Notes under the pieces: generated by a model
Database searches by the model: none
What the model saw: only the letters and a program-made list of their open reading frames with translations
Told to the model about the DNA's origin: nothing
Shown: positions 33,446-43,300 of the stretch, one piece after another
Position numbering within the stretch: the first letter of the stretch is position 1
Layout: every line of letters begins with the position of its first letter
Position numbers and translations under genes: made by a program
Source: Tahibacter harae
GTDB taxonomy: Bacteria; Pseudomonadota; Gammaproteobacteria; Xanthomonadales; Rhodanobacteraceae
DNA: 64,000 nucleotides
Assembly: GCF_024437735.1 (NCBI RefSeq)
Contig: NZ_JANFQO010000002.1
Span: 372,001-436,000 of the forward strand
Direction: 5' to 3'

Positions 33446-33499
33446 TCTTGCCTTGAACCGCGCTACCGCGCTTTTCCCACCCACCACGAGGATCACCGC

Positions 33500-33958
33500 A
33501 TGAACGCCCTACGTCCGCGTCATCTGCTCGCCTGCGCCCTGCTCCTGCTGCCGCTGGCCGCCGGTGCCGGCACGCCCACCACGTTCGCCGTCAGCGCCGG
33601 CAGTTTTTCCGCCTGGACCATCGACGGCCAGGCCAATCCGCCGCTGACCCTGGAACGCGGCCGCACCTATGTCTTCGACCTCACCGGCGTGTCGGCGGTG
33701 CATCCGTTCAACATCAACACCAGCAACACCACCGGCAACGGTGCGCGCTACAACAGCGGCGTGACCAACAACGGCGCCACCGGCAACACCGACATCACCT
33801 TCGTGGTGCCGCTGGATGCGCCGGCCAGCCTGCACTACAACTGCGGCAACCACGCCGCCATGAACGGTGCGATCACGGTGGTCGACCCGGTCGTGGATCC
33901 CGTCTTCGCCAACGGCTTCGAGCTGGGCGCGGGCCGGCCGGGCAAGTCCTCGCGCTGA
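33500..33958 (+). CDS. Exported cupredoxin-like protein with FANGFE C-terminal tag
   Basis: A 152-residue secreted protein. Residues 1-23 are a signal peptide. The mature part is a cupredoxin-type beta sandwich with likely type-1 copper ligands H68 (VHPFNIN), C115, H118 and M121 (YNCGNHAAMNG). The C-x2-H-x3-M spacing is plastocyanin-like. After the domain, DPVFANGFELGAG ends in a basic tail. Similar FANGFE-type tails recur on exported proteins of Xanthomonadales relatives as I recall, and may be a sorting or anchoring tag (inference). ATG 33500 follows GAGGA. Electron transfer or copper handling is likely. Confidence 0.78.
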   Translation: MNALRPRHLLACALLLLPLAAGAGTPTTFAVSAGSFSAWTIDGQANPPLTLERGRTYVFDLTGVSAVHPFNINTSNTTGNGARYNSGVTNNGATGNTDITFVVPLDAPASLHYNCGNHAAMNGAITVVDPVVDPVFANGFELGAGRPGKSSR

Positions 33959-33967
33959 GGTGCAAAC

Positions 33968-33997
33968 GAAGAAGGCGGCCGACCGGCCGCCTTCTTC
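33968..33997. terminator. Hairpin terminator between converging genes
   Basis: A perfect 13-bp stem GAAGAAGGCGGCC (33968-33980), loop GACC, GGCCGCCTTCTTC (33985-33997), followed by GGGTGCTTTT. Ends the cupredoxin gene and can also act for the glutathione peroxidase gene on the minus strand. Confidence 0.8.
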
Positions 33998-34020
33998 GGG
34001 TGCTTTTCCGCTGCGGGACT

Positions 34021-34503
34021 TCAGCCGAGCACGTCGGCCAGTTCCTTCTCTATCTTTTCCGGCGTATCGGTAGGCGCGTAGCGCTTGACCACATGGCCTT
34101 CGCGATCGACCAGGAACTTGGTGAAATTCCACTTCACCGCCTCGGTGCCGAGAAAGCCTGCCTTCTCGCTCTTGAGCCACTTGTACAGCGGATGCGCCTT
34201 GTCGCCGTTGACGTCGATCTTGGCGAACAGCGGAAAGCTCACGTCATAGGTGAGCGAGCAGAAATTGCGGATCTCGTCGGCGTCGCCCGGCTCCTGGTGG
34301 CCGAACTGGTCGCAGGGAAAGCCCAGCACTACCAGGCCTTCGTCCTTGTGCTTGCGGTACAGGGCTTCCAGGCCGGTGTACTGCGGCGTGAAGCCGCACT
34401 TGGACGCCACGTTGACGATCAGCAGCGCCTTGCCGCGGTAGGCCTTGAGCGGTTGCTCGTCGCCGTCCAGCGTGGTGGCGGAAAAGTCGTACGCAGTAGT
34501 CAT
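34021..34503 (-). CDS. Cytosolic glutathione peroxidase-family peroxidase
   Basis: A 160-residue thiol peroxidase without signal peptide. Peroxidatic C36 is in ASKCGFTPQY, the tetrad Gln is Q70 (FGHQEPG), and Trp-Asn is in VKWNFTKFLVDREG. The probable resolving cysteine is C82 (NFCSLTY) and another cysteine, C64, is in FPCDQF. The two-cysteine layout predicts thioredoxin dependence. It is a paralogue of the periplasmic enzyme at 5543-6091. ATG 34503. Downstream on the same strand is only the terminator at 33968; upstream lies a SlyD-like gene, 76 nt away. Confidence 0.93.
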   Translation of the reverse strand: MTTAYDFSATTLDGDEQPLKAYRGKALLIVNVASKCGFTPQYTGLEALYRKHKDEGLVVLGFPCDQFGHQEPGDADEIRNFCSLTYDVSFPLFAKIDVNGDKAHPLYKWLKSEKAGFLGTEAVKWNFTKFLVDREGHVVKRYAPTDTPEKIEKELADVLG

Positions 34504-34579
34504 GCTTCACCTCGTTGAGGACAGACGACGCCTGGCGCAGCAGCGGAGGACGCGCCGGCGCGTTCTCCGCCCGGCCGAA

Positions 34580-35062
34580 TCAGTGGTGATGACCGCCCGG
34601 ACCGTGCACATGGCCGTGCATCAGTTCTTCCGACGTGGCTTCGCGCACGTCGGTGATCTCGATGGCGAAATGCAGGGCCTGGCCGGCCAGCGGATGGTTG
34701 CCGTCGATGGTGACGGTATCGCCGTCCACCGCGGTCACGGTAACCGACATCGGCCCCTGCGGACCGTTGGCGTGGAACTGCATGCCGGGTTCGATGGTAT
34801 CCACGCCCTGGAAGGCGGCGCGCGGCACTTTCTGGATCAGGCCGGCGTGATGCGGGCCGTAGCCTTCTTCCGGCGCGACCACGACATTGAAGGTGTCGCC
34901 GGCGCGCTTGCCCGTCATCTCGCGCTCCAGGCCCGGCACGATGTTGCCGGCGCCGTGGAGGTAGGCCAGCGGCTCGCGCCCGCTGGAGGAATCGATGACT
35001 TCGCCCTGCTCATTGGTCAGGGTGTAGTGAAACGCGGCGACACAGCGCTCGGCAATCTGCAT
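34580..35062 (-). CDS. slyD: SlyD-like FKBP peptidyl-prolyl isomerase with His-rich tail
   Basis: A 160-residue cytosolic isomerase/chaperone. FKBP segments VAAFHYTLTNEQGEVIDSS and YLHGAGNIVPGLEREMTGK flank an insert-in-flap domain at about 70-125 (PEEGYGPHHAGLIQKVPRAAF to NHPLAGQALHFAIEI), as in SlyD. The tail HGHVHGPGGHHH can bind nickel or other divalent metals; it is shorter than in E. coli SlyD and lacks cysteines. A role in metal supply or folding is inferred. ATG 35062 is clear. About 90 nt separate it from dctA upstream. Confidence 0.92.
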   Translation of the reverse strand: MQIAERCVAAFHYTLTNEQGEVIDSSSGREPLAYLHGAGNIVPGLEREMTGKRAGDTFNVVVAPEEGYGPHHAGLIQKVPRAAFQGVDTIEPGMQFHANGPQGPMSVTVTAVDGDTVTIDGNHPLAGQALHFAIEITDVREATSEELMHGHVHGPGGHHH

Positions 35063-35152
35063 GAAATTCTCGGAATGGCGCCCGGAACGGGCAGGAAGCC
35101 GGGCCAGCCCGGCGGCGGCGGAAGAATGCAGGCGAAACCCCGGGGTTTCAAG

Positions 35153-36457
35153 TCAGCCCGCGGCGGGCGCCGGCGCGGCGCCGTCCAGCGTGTCCTCCAC
35201 CGGGCCGCGCTCAAACGCCGCGTGCATGCGCGCATCGTCGCGCAGGCCTTCCCAGCGCGCGACCACCATGGTCGCCACACCGTTGCCAATCAGGTTGGTG
35301 ATGGCGCGCGCTTCGGACATGAAGCGGTCCACGCCCAGCACCAGGGCCACGCCTTCCACCGGCACCTTGCCGTTGAGCGCCGCCAGGGTCGCGACCAGGG
35401 TGGTGAAGCCCGCGCCGGTCACACCGGCCGCGCCCTTGGAGGTGAGCAGCAGCACGCCGATCAGGACCAGTTCGTCGCGCAGGCTCAGCTGCACGCCCAC
35501 AGCCTGGGCGATGAAGATGGCCGCCATGGTGAGGTAGATGCAGGTGCCGTCCAGATTGAAGGAATAGCCGGTGGGCAGCACCAGCCCGACCACGGAACGG
35601 TCGCAGCCGGCCTGTTCCAGCCGCACCAGCATGCGCGGCAGGGCCGATTCGGACGAGGACGTACCCAATACCAGCATGAGTTCGCGCCGGATGAAGACGA
35701 GAAATTTCCACAACGAGAAACCGGACAGCCGCGCCACCACGCCCAGCACCACGAACACGAACAGGAAACAGGTCAGATAGACCGCCAGCAGCAGCCAGCC
35801 CAGCGAGACCAGCGCATCCACGCCGAAGCGGCCTATCGAGAAAGCCATCGCGCCGAAAGCACCTATGGGCGCGGCGCGCATGATGATGGCGACGATCTTG
35901 AACAGCACATGGGCGATCTCGTCGCACAGGTCCAGCACGCGCCGCCCGGCCGCGCCGCTGCGGGTCAGGGCGATGCCGAACAGCACCGCGACGAACAGTA
36001 CCTGCAGCAGGTCGGCGCCGACGAAGGCCGAGACCAAGGTGTCCGGAATGATGTTGAGCAGAAAGGCGACGACGCTCTGGTGCTCGGCCGCGTCGACATA
36101 GACGCCGACTTTCTTCGCATCCAGCTGCGCCGGATCGACGTTCATGCCGGCGCCGGGCTGGGCCAGATTGGCCACGCACAGGCCTATGACCAGGGCCAGC
36201 GTGGTCAACACCTCGAAATACACCAGCGCCTTGACGCCGATGCGGCCGGCGTGGCGCAGCTCGCCCATGCGCGCCATGCCGACGACGATGGTCAGGAAGA
36301 TCACCGGTCCTATGACCATCTTGACCAGCTTGATGAAGCCATCGCCCAGCGGGCGCATGGCCTCGCCGTACAGCGGCCAGAAATACCCCAGCAGCACGCC
36401 GGCCACGACCGCGGCCAGCACCTGGACATACAGATTCTTGTAGGCGTCGCGCCACAT
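35153..36457 (-). CDS. dctA: C4-dicarboxylate:cation symporter DctA
   Basis: Imports succinate, fumarate and malate with protons or sodium across the inner membrane. Its 434 residues match DctA. Eight helices and two re-entrant loops are expected; visible signatures are the serine-rich hairpin [14 protein letters not shown] near 265 and the binding helix [22 protein letters not shown] near 305. Further matches are [13 protein letters not shown] near 350 and [22 protein letters not shown] near 388. The N-terminal [22 protein letters not shown] is typical. A second, divergent member of the superfamily lies at 58549-59844. Regulation is not evident; no DctB/DctD nearby. Confidence 0.95.
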   Translation of the reverse strand: MWRDAYKNLYVQVLAAVVAGVLLGYFWPLYGEAMRPLGDGFIKLVKMVIGPVIFLTIVVGMARMGELRHAGRIGVKALVYFEVLTTLALVIGLCVANLAQPGAGMNVDPAQLDAKKVGVYVDAAEHQSVVAFLLNIIPDTLVSAFVGADLLQVLFVAVLFGIALTRSGAAGRRVLDLCDEIAHVLFKIVAIIMRAAPIGAFGAMAFSIGRFGVDALVSLGWLLLAVYLTCFLFVFVVLGVVARLSGFSLWKFLVFIRRELMLVLGTSSSESALPRMLVRLEQAGCDRSVVGLVLPTGYSFNLDGTCIYLTMAAIFIAQAVGVQLSLRDELVLIGVLLLTSKGAAGVTGAGFTTLVATLAALNGKVPVEGVALVLGVDRFMSEARAITNLIGNGVATMVVARWEGLRDDARMHAAFERGPVEDTLDGAAPAPAAG

Positions 36458-36545
36458 GTTTTTCGGCCTCCCCTGGGCAGGCCGAGGCTAGCCGGAAATT
36501 CCGGCGGACGGAACGGTGCGCGGGCCTGGCCGCGTCACGCGCGCA

Positions 36546-36580
36546 ATAAAAAACCCCGGATGTTTCCATCCGGGGTCTTT
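36546..36580 (-). terminator. Rho-independent terminator after the cold-shock gene
   Basis: Minus strand: stem ACCCCGGATG/CATCCGGGGT (36553-36562 with 36567-36576, loop 4 nt) followed by six T residues (36552-36547). It separates the cold-shock gene from dctA. Confidence 0.9.
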
Positions 36581-36623
36581 CGGTAAACCGTGATCCGCGA
36601 GGATCAGCTCACCCGAGCTTGCT

Positions 36624-36833
36624 TCAGATCACCTGGACCTGGTCGGCCTGCATGCCCTTCTGGCCCTGCACGGCGATGAAGCTCACGCGCTGACCTTCCT
36701 GCAGGGTCTTGAAGCCGGTGCCCTGGATGGCGCGGAAGTGCACGAACAGATCGGCGCCGCTTTCCGGGGTGATGAAACCAAAGCCCTTGGCGTCGTTGAA
36801 CCACTTGACGGTGCCAGTCTGACGATTCGACAT
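36624..36833 (-). CDS. Cold-shock domain protein (CspA family)
   Basis: A 69-residue single OB-fold RNA/DNA chaperone. RNP1 is KGFGFITP and RNP2-like is DLFVHFRAI; the start is the family-typical [18 protein letters not shown] 36833 has GGAG about 10 nt upstream; in-frame upstream codons belong to the leader. The gap upstream on the minus strand is long, so an extended 5' leader as in other csp genes is possible, but no promoter could be fixed. Confidence 0.96.
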   Translation of the reverse strand: MSNRQTGTVKWFNDAKGFGFITPESGADLFVHFRAIQGTGFKTLQEGQRVSFIAVQGQKGMQADQVQVI

Positions 36834-37185
36834 ACTCTTAACTCCATGAAACGATTTGGGAAAATCACGATCGCGGTGAATCCGGACCGAGACTGAGGTT
36901 GCAGGGAGCAAGCAGGGCGAATCGATGAAGCGGATCCACTCGGGATCAACCGCATCAGGCCACAATTTACCGTGACCCAGGCAAACACAGTGCCGCGAAG
37001 ATACTCGTATTTCACATTCCTGCCAATAGGTTCAGGAACACTTTTGATGCCTGGCCGCGAAACGCGGCCGGCGCGCCGACCAGCGTAGCGCTGAGGCCGC
37101 CTGGCGGCCGCGGCCGCGTTCGCTCCTAACGCCGGCCTACGTTCTTCTTGTGCAGAATGAACCGGCCTGCCTACGGAGATCCACC
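36834..37185. other. Intergenic region upstream of the cold-shock gene
   Basis: This 352-bp stretch has no recognised gene. It contains the probable long leader of the cold-shock mRNA (minus) and, at 37053-37069, the hairpin GGCCGCG-AAA-CGCGGCC. Short GC-rich palindromic sequence continues to 37125. No consensus promoter was assigned with confidence. Confidence 0.4.
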
Positions 37186-38607
37186 ATGACGTCCGCGGAA
37201 ACGGTCTGGTCCGCCCCGCAGCGCGCGCTGTGGCAGCGGCTGGAGCAGCACGACTTCGGCACCTGCGGCCACCGCCTGGACTTCACCGCCCGCCTGGCGC
37301 GGGAGCACGGCTGGAGCGAAGCCTACGCCGCCGGCGCGGTGCGCGAATACCAGCGCTTCTGTTTCCTGGCCATGGCCAGCGGCCACGCGGTCACGCCCAG
37401 CGACGCGGTGGACGAGGTCTGGCATCTGCACCTGACCTACAGCCGCGACTACTGGACCCGCTACTGCCCCGACGTGCTGGGCGGCAACCTGCACCACGAA
37501 CCCAGCCGAGGCGGCCGCGAACAGGCCGGCCTGCACTATGCGCAATACGCCCAGACCCTGGCCAGCTACCAGCATTGGTTCGGCCCGCCCCCGCTGGACT
37601 ACTGGCCCGACGCACAAACCCAGAACGCCAGCCCCGCCCGCTACCGCCGCATCGATCTCAACCGCCACTGGCTGCTGCGCCGCCCGCGCCTGCCCCGCCC
37701 GCGCTGGAGCCAGCTGGGCCTGGCCGGCCTGCTGCTGGGTGCCGCGCCGCTGCTGCAGGCGTTGCCGCTGAACCCGCTGGACATGAGCGGCCCGGCCTTC
37801 CTGGGCCTGTTTATCGCCCTGCTCGTCCTTTGCTTCGCGGTCCAGGCCGTGCTGCGGCGCCGGCTGCGCGATACCGGCCCGGCCCGGCCGGGTGCGCAGC
37901 CGGATGAATGGTCCATCGCTTACCTCGCCGGTGGCACCCGGCGCGTGGTCGAGGCTGGCATCGCCCGGCTGCTGGCGGAAGACCGGGCGCAGTGGAATCG
38001 CAAGACGCGCCGGCTGGAATTCCCGCGCGGCCGCAGCGGGCTGGAATTCCCGCTGGACCTGATCGCCAGCCAGGCCGGCCGCGACATTGATGAAATGACC
38101 AAGCGGCTGGATCCGCAGCTGAACGAATTGCGCCGCAGCCTGCGCGACCGCGGCCTGCTGCTGCCGCCGCAGCGGCGCCGCCAGGCCGGCCTGCTCGCGG
38201 CCCTGCCCTTCGGCCTGCTGACCCTGTTCGGCATCGCCAAGGTCTGGATCGGCATTCTGCGCGATCGTCCGGTAGCGTTCCTGGTGATGCTGCTGCTGAT
38301 CGGCGTCATCGCCGGCCTGATCGTGCTGTTCCGCATGCCCGAGCGCAGCCGCGCCGGCGATGCGCTGCTGCAGCAGCTGAACCTGAAATACGCCCACGCC
38401 CGGCGCGCGCCGCGCAACAGCGATGTGGGCCTGGCGGTGGCCCTGGCCGGCACGGCCGTGCTGGCGGGCACGGCCTACGCGGATTTCCATAACTACCGCG
38501 AGCGGAACTCCGGCGACAGCGGAGGCGGCGGCAGCAGTTGCAGCAGCAGCAGCGACGGCGGCAGCAGTTGCAGCAGCGGTTGCGGCGGCTGTGGCGGCGG
38601 CGACTGA
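37186..38607 (+). CDS. Membrane protein with GRDP-like N-terminus and Cys/Ser/Gly tail (TIGR04222-like)
   Basis: A 473-residue protein of uncharacterised family. Residues about 5-135 resemble the glycine-rich-domain protein motif: YQRFCFLAMASGHAVTPSD, DEVWHLHLTYSRDYW, and LASYQHWFG. Hydrophobic helices occur near 180-200, 208-225, 355-375, 380-395 and 418-436. The C-terminus is a striking 35-residue tail of Gly, Ser and Cys (SSCSSSSDGGSSCSSGCGG). This combination is seen in a family of bacterial membrane proteins with TIGR04222-type tails. ATG 37186 follows GGAG. The tail may bind metal or form crosslinks (inference). Function unknown. Confidence 0.75.
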   Translation: MTSAETVWSAPQRALWQRLEQHDFGTCGHRLDFTARLAREHGWSEAYAAGAVREYQRFCFLAMASGHAVTPSDAVDEVWHLHLTYSRDYWTRYCPDVLGGNLHHEPSRGGREQAGLHYAQYAQTLASYQHWFGPPPLDYWPDAQTQNASPARYRRIDLNRHWLLRRPRLPRPRWSQLGLAGLLLGAAPLLQALPLNPLDMSGPAFLGLFIALLVLCFAVQAVLRRRLRDTGPARPGAQPDEWSIAYLAGGTRRVVEAGIARLLAEDRAQWNRKTRRLEFPRGRSGLEFPLDLIASQAGRDIDEMTKRLDPQLNELRRSLRDRGLLLPPQRRRQAGLLAALPFGLLTLFGIAKVWIGILRDRPVAFLVMLLLIGVIAGLIVLFRMPERSRAGDALLQQLNLKYAHARRAPRNSDVGLAVALAGTAVLAGTAYADFHNYRERNSGDSGGGGSSCSSSSDGGSSCSSGCGGCGGGD

Positions 38608-38620
38608 CGCCCGCGCCGGC

Positions 38621-38812
38621 TCAGGCCGGCTGGCGCTGCTGGGCCAGGTAGGCCTGCACCACGCGCACGTTGACGCCGACCTGGGCCACTGCACCCAGCA
38701 GTTCGTCCGGCGTGACGCCCCAGCGGGTGGACCAGTAGTTCACTTCCCAGTTCGCGACGATATTGATGCGGTCGCTGCTGTTGGACGGATCGGTGGTATG
38801 GGCATCGAGCAT
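38621..38812 (-). CDS. DUF3606 domain small protein
   Basis: A 63-residue protein. The body SDRINIVANWEVNYWSTRWGV followed by ELLGAVAQVGVNVRVVQAYL matches the DUF3606 pattern, found in very small stress-associated proteins. ATG 38812 has a GGGAG ribosome site upstream; longer in-frame versions add a basic, unrelated leader. It converges with the Cys/Gly-tailed membrane protein gene, 13 nt apart, with a GC hairpin between them. Biochemical function is unknown. Confidence 0.82.
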   Translation of the reverse strand: MLDAHTTDPSNSSDRINIVANWEVNYWSTRWGVTPDELLGAVAQVGVNVRVVQAYLAQQRQPA

Positions 38813-39178
38813 GGGCCTGCTCCCAAGTCGTGACGGCTGGCGCCTCGGACACTGCCCCCTGTGCACGGCAGCCTAGCCGCGGCCCGGAAAAGATTGCGTT
38901 AAGGCGGCGGAACGCGGTCACACAATCGCAATCCACGAATAAATAAACAAAGATCAATTTACAGGTTTTATCATTCCGTCATCCGCACCGTGCCTGTCCG
39001 GGCTTGCGCCGGCCCCGTCCCACGGCGCCCCGTCCGCCTGCCCGATGTGCGGCTGCGAGATCGCCCCTGTCCGCCGTCCACGCCGCCGTTGCATTCCTTT
39101 GCAGGAAAGCCCGCGCGCGCGCCTGCCGGCGTCCCGCCTCCGTAGTACCATGCCGCGGCCTGCCACCGGAGCCGCCCT
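38813..39178. other. Divergent intergenic region with AT-rich patch
   Basis: The 366 bp between the DUF3606 gene and the CHAD gene hold no recognised gene. An AT-rich patch at about 38925-38975 stands out against the GC-rich background and probably contains promoter or protein-binding sites. I could not assign a specific promoter. Confidence 0.4.
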
Positions 39179-40117
39179 GTGCCCGCTGTCCGCCCGGCCC
39201 CCACCTGCGTCAACGCGATACCTGCACCGCCGCCTACGCTCGGCACGCTGCTGGGCCGCTGGCTGCAGGCCCAGCTGGACATCATCGAACAGCAGTTGCG
39301 CCGGCGCACGCACCGGCACGGTGCCATCCATGAAACACGCAAGGCCGCCCGCCGCTTCCGCGCCGGGCTGGAACTGTGCGCCGCCTTGAACGACGACGCC
39401 GTCGCCGCGGCCGGCCGGCGCGTACGCCGCATCGGCAGGAAACTCTCCCCGCTGCGCGACGCCCATGTCGCCGCCGAAACCGCAGCAGCGCAGCGCAAGG
39501 GCCCGCTGGCTGCGCGCTGGCGCGAACTGCAGCAGGCACTGCGGCGGCGCCGCGACACCCTGCTGCACCAGGCCTTGCAGGCCGATCCCGCCTTCCGCCG
39601 CCTGCGCCGCCAGGCACAACGCGTCCGCACCGAACTGGACGCACTGGATTTCGCGCCACTGGAACCGAAACAGCTGCTGCAGGCCCTGCGCGACAGCGCC
39701 GCCCGCCTGCAACGCGCGCAGCGCGCTGCGCAGGCCGCCTCCGCCACCGTCGAACAGCGCCATCGCTGGCGCCGCCGCCTGCGCCGGCTGCGTCAGCAGC
39801 TGGACTGCCTGCAGCAGATCACCGCGGACGAACAAGCGCCCGCCGCCGCTCGCCAGGATGCCACTCTGATACTGACCCAGGCCGCCGAATTCCTGCCCGC
39901 CGCCGAACGCCTGAACGCGCTCACCGACGAGCTGGGCGGCCAGCAGGACAGCGCCAACCTGCGCCGCCTGCTGCGCCGCGAACCCGCCCTGCCGCATGGC
40001 GACGAACTGTGCCGCAGCCTGCCGCGCAAGCATCCCCTGCCGCAAGCCGTGCTACCGCACACCGCCGGCCGCAGGCCCAAATCACCGCCCCGCGCCCCGG
40101 CGTTACCTTCTGGCTGA
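39179..40117 (+). CDS. CHAD domain protein
   Basis: A 312-residue, very basic helical protein. The CHAD hallmark is HETRKAARRFRAGLELC near 52 and LRDAHVAAETAAAQRKG near 92. Later helices are rich in Arg/Gln (RHRWRRRLRRLRQQL). CHAD domains bind inorganic polyphosphate through conserved basic residues, often targeting proteins to polyphosphate granules. No CYTH triphosphatase domain is fused. The start is GTG 39179 with GGAG 7 nt upstream. Its C-terminus is Pro/Arg-rich and poorly conserved. The truncated TSUP remnant follows 45 nt later. Confidence 0.85.
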   Translation: MPAVRPAPTCVNAIPAPPPTLGTLLGRWLQAQLDIIEQQLRRRTHRHGAIHETRKAARRFRAGLELCAALNDDAVAAAGRRVRRIGRKLSPLRDAHVAAETAAAQRKGPLAARWRELQQALRRRRDTLLHQALQADPAFRRLRRQAQRVRTELDALDFAPLEPKQLLQALRDSAARLQRAQRAAQAASATVEQRHRWRRRLRRLRQQLDCLQQITADEQAPAAARQDATLILTQAAEFLPAAERLNALTDELGGQQDSANLRRLLRREPALPHGDELCRSLPRKHPLPQAVLPHTAGRRPKSPPRAPALPSG

Positions 40118-40162
40118 CGGCAGCGCCACGCAGCACACCGTGGACCCGGGATGCGCGCGACC

Positions 40163-40327
40163 ATGATCGAAATCTCGCCGCCGCTGCTCGCGGCGATCGC
40201 CCTGACCTTCTTCCTCGCCGGCGCGGTCAAGGGCGTGAGCGGCATGGGAGCGCATCAGTCCGCCGTATTCCGACGCGGGTTCCTGGTCTGTCTGTTTCTG
40301 CCGGGGACGGGACTGGCGCTGCGCTAA
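40163..40327 (+). pseudogene. Truncated TSUP-family permease (5' remnant)
   Basis: The reading frame starts MIEISPPLLAAIALTFF and continues LAGAVKGVSGMG, the characteristic first helix and motif of sulfite exporter TauE/SafE family permeases, normally about 250 residues. After about 29 codons the match stops and 25 unrelated codons lead to TAA at 40325. The rest of the permease is absent downstream. This marks a deletion or insertion joint directly next to the propeller/NTPase gene. Confidence 0.72.
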
Positions 40328-40380
40328 CGGTGCAATACAGACATCGCGCGGGACGGCGCGGCGCAGACAACCCCGGACTG

Positions 40381-43300
40381 CTAGCTCGACAAAATAGCCC
40401 GTACCGCCCGGATGAACCCCTGCGGAGGGTCGGACTGTTGTGAAAGGCCCTCGGCCAGCCTGCGCATTCTCCGTGCGTCGAGTTCGACCAGCGCGAGCGC
40501 GGCCACGTGCTCGGCGATCGGATCGAATTCAAAACGCCACATGACATCGCCCTCGACGTTGTACATACGCAGAATGCCGTCCTCCTTCAGCCGCTGCAGC
40601 AGCGCCGCGGCGAGTCTGGCATCATCGCCCAGCGCCCTGCTCAAGGCGGCAATACCTGCATCGTGCTTGACTGCCTTGGGCAGATAGTCCTCGGCGAGTT
40701 CACGTACCGCCAGCGCCTTGCAGGCCTTGAACAACAGCGCCTCGCTGTCGAGCTGCGAGTCTCCGGAAGGCTTGCGCCGATGCAGTTCGGCGAGATAGTC
40801 GAAATAGACCTGTACCTCCGAAGCGGTGATAGCGGGCGCTCCGGCATTTGCCGCGACAGCGGTGATCGCCTTGGCCAGATAGTTCTCGACGAACAACCGT
40901 ACAAGCAGCGGCGAAACCGCTCCGGCACCAGGAAACATGCCGGAGAACGCTGTGAGCATGCCCCCCTGGATGTTCAGCACCTCGCCCGCTGGACGCGCAA
41001 CGCCGCCGCTGCGCAGCAGAGAGGCAACGGTATCGATGAGCAATACAGTTGCCTCATGCGTACCCAGGTCACTGGTGCGACAGTAGGTGTAGTCGCGATT
41101 CGCGAAAGCCTCTTCCCTGCGCGTCGTCAGTACGACGAAGTTCCCCTGCTTGGCGAATTCCTGCCAGGCTTTCTGAAAATCGGCCGGCGCCTCGCTTACA
41201 CCGTCGACGATGAACAGCAGGAAACGGTCTCTTGCCAGATGGCCGATGATCGCGGCTGGAAGCAAGGGCTGGCCGGCGATTTCCCGCACGCGCTCGTACA
41301 TGCGTTCCGGCATTGCGGAGTCGGCGGAGAACCATAGCGGCAGCGACGGATTTCCCAGAGCACTTTCGTCCGCTACGAGCCGCGCGATGCGGCCGGCCAG
41401 CGTCGACTTGCCGGTTCCACCATTGCCGGAGATCACCATCGCCGCGAACGGGCGTCCCTTCACATGCCGCAGCGCATCGACCGTCACGCCCGCGGCGGAC
41501 ACCGGTGCCCCGGCGCCGTGACGCATGCCCAACGGCAACGGCACGTATTCGTATTGCTGCGGCCCATCGAGTTCCAGACGAGCCAGGAACTTGTGCCGGT
41601 GCGCACGCAACCAGGCCGCCAAGACCCGGCGGCGACTGAACGGCAACGCAAATAACAGGGGAAACAGAGACTTTATCACCGACTGAAGGAAGGGAACTCC
41701 CACCATTTCGGCCACTTTCTCCGCACTGCAAGCCAGCGAGATGACCCAGAACGGCCGCAGCCAGAACACCATGCCCAGCACCAGCAACAGCAGCGCGAGC
41801 GATGCGGCAGCGGCGATGCTGCGCCAGTCTGGCTTGTAGACCAATGCAAAGGCCTGGTCGCTGGAGGGATAGCGGACTCTGAAACCCGGCCCGCTCAGCG
41901 TGACAACGAGATAGATAGTCGAGTTTTCCACCGCGCTGAGCGTGGCAGCCGGGTCCAGCACAACGCGAACCGTATTCACGGCGGAACGGGAGATGGCATC
42001 GGAGTTGATCGGCCGCGGCGCGATCTTCGCTCGTCGCGCATAGTCGGCGCTGCTCCAACCGGCCACTTCGACGCAATTGCCTGTACAGAGACCGGACGGA
42101 TCATCCAGTTCGAAATCGATGACGAGGTCGTTTCCGATCTGCCGCTGCGACTTGATGCCTGTCACCGCGGGCACGACGGCAGCCGATTCGGTGACAAGTC
42201 CGACCTGATTTCCAGGGACTACCGTGGCATCCCGCAAGGTCAGCAACCTGTTCGAGCCCGGCGCCGTCGCTTCCATCCTGGCCCAATTCAGGCCGCCGTC
42301 CTTGGCATCGTACAAGAAGCCCTGGTCGTCCAGCGCAAGCGCCTCACCGGCGGGGCCGCGCAGTGCGACATCAATAAAGCTGGTGAGATCCGGCGTTGCG
42401 AATGTGTTCCACACTTTTGCATCGGAGCCGTCGCTCAACAGATAACCGCCAGCCCCGGCCGCAAAGTAGCGCTGTCTCCTGTAATCGTAGGAAACCCGGT
42501 TGAGCGCAAATGTCGGCTCGGCTGCAACCATCCAGCTGGCGCCGCCGTCATCGGAAAGGACGACGATTCCCGACAACTGCTCGACAAGGATGTTGCCTGT
42601 GCTTGCCTCCCAACGCAGGCCGTTCGTATAGAGCGTCGATCGGCCCTTGCCAATCCGCATCAACGTTTCGCCGTAGCCGTTGGCCCTCCCCACCGCGACC
42701 ACCGAATTTTCTCCGCAAGCGATGGAACGAAGGCCAAGGGCATAGCGCGTCGGATGCCTGCTCCAGGTTGCGCCGTCGTCGGCCGACCGCCAAAGCTCAC
42801 TGGAATCGTCGACAGCAAGCGCAACCGCGGAACGCGGCACGAAGCAGACATCGACAAATCTTCCGCCGTCGCCCTCTCTCACCAGAGTCCATGAGGAATA
42901 GCTGCCGCCGGCAGTGCGAAACACGCGCCCGCTCGCCATGATCGCGAGCACACCGCCACCTCGATTGGCCACCAGCCGGATCACGTCGGGATCCGGCAGT
43001 GCCTTTTCCAGAGCCCACGTCATACCGCCGTCGTCGGAGAGATAGATCCCTCCTTCGTCGTCCGCCAGCAGGAATCGCTTGACGGCTGCGCTGTAAGTCG
43101 CCGCGACGAAGGGCCTCCCGCCTATCCACCTCCGCAGCCATCTTCTGCCGCCATCGCTGGTACTTGCGATCTGGCCATTCCGCGTGCCGATCACGGCGCG
43201 TTCCCCGGCATCGTCCGCTGCAAGTGCATTTGCAGCGATCTGCACTCCGGCAATTTCGCTCAGCTCGAGAAGCGCCGGCCGGAAAGGCGCCGCGCCGTTC

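Noticed and set aside
37053-37125. GC-rich palindromic stretch considered as a REP element or small RNA
   Set aside because: Only one clear hairpin (37053-37069) was found and no second copy was noticed in the window, so a repeat family cannot be claimed.
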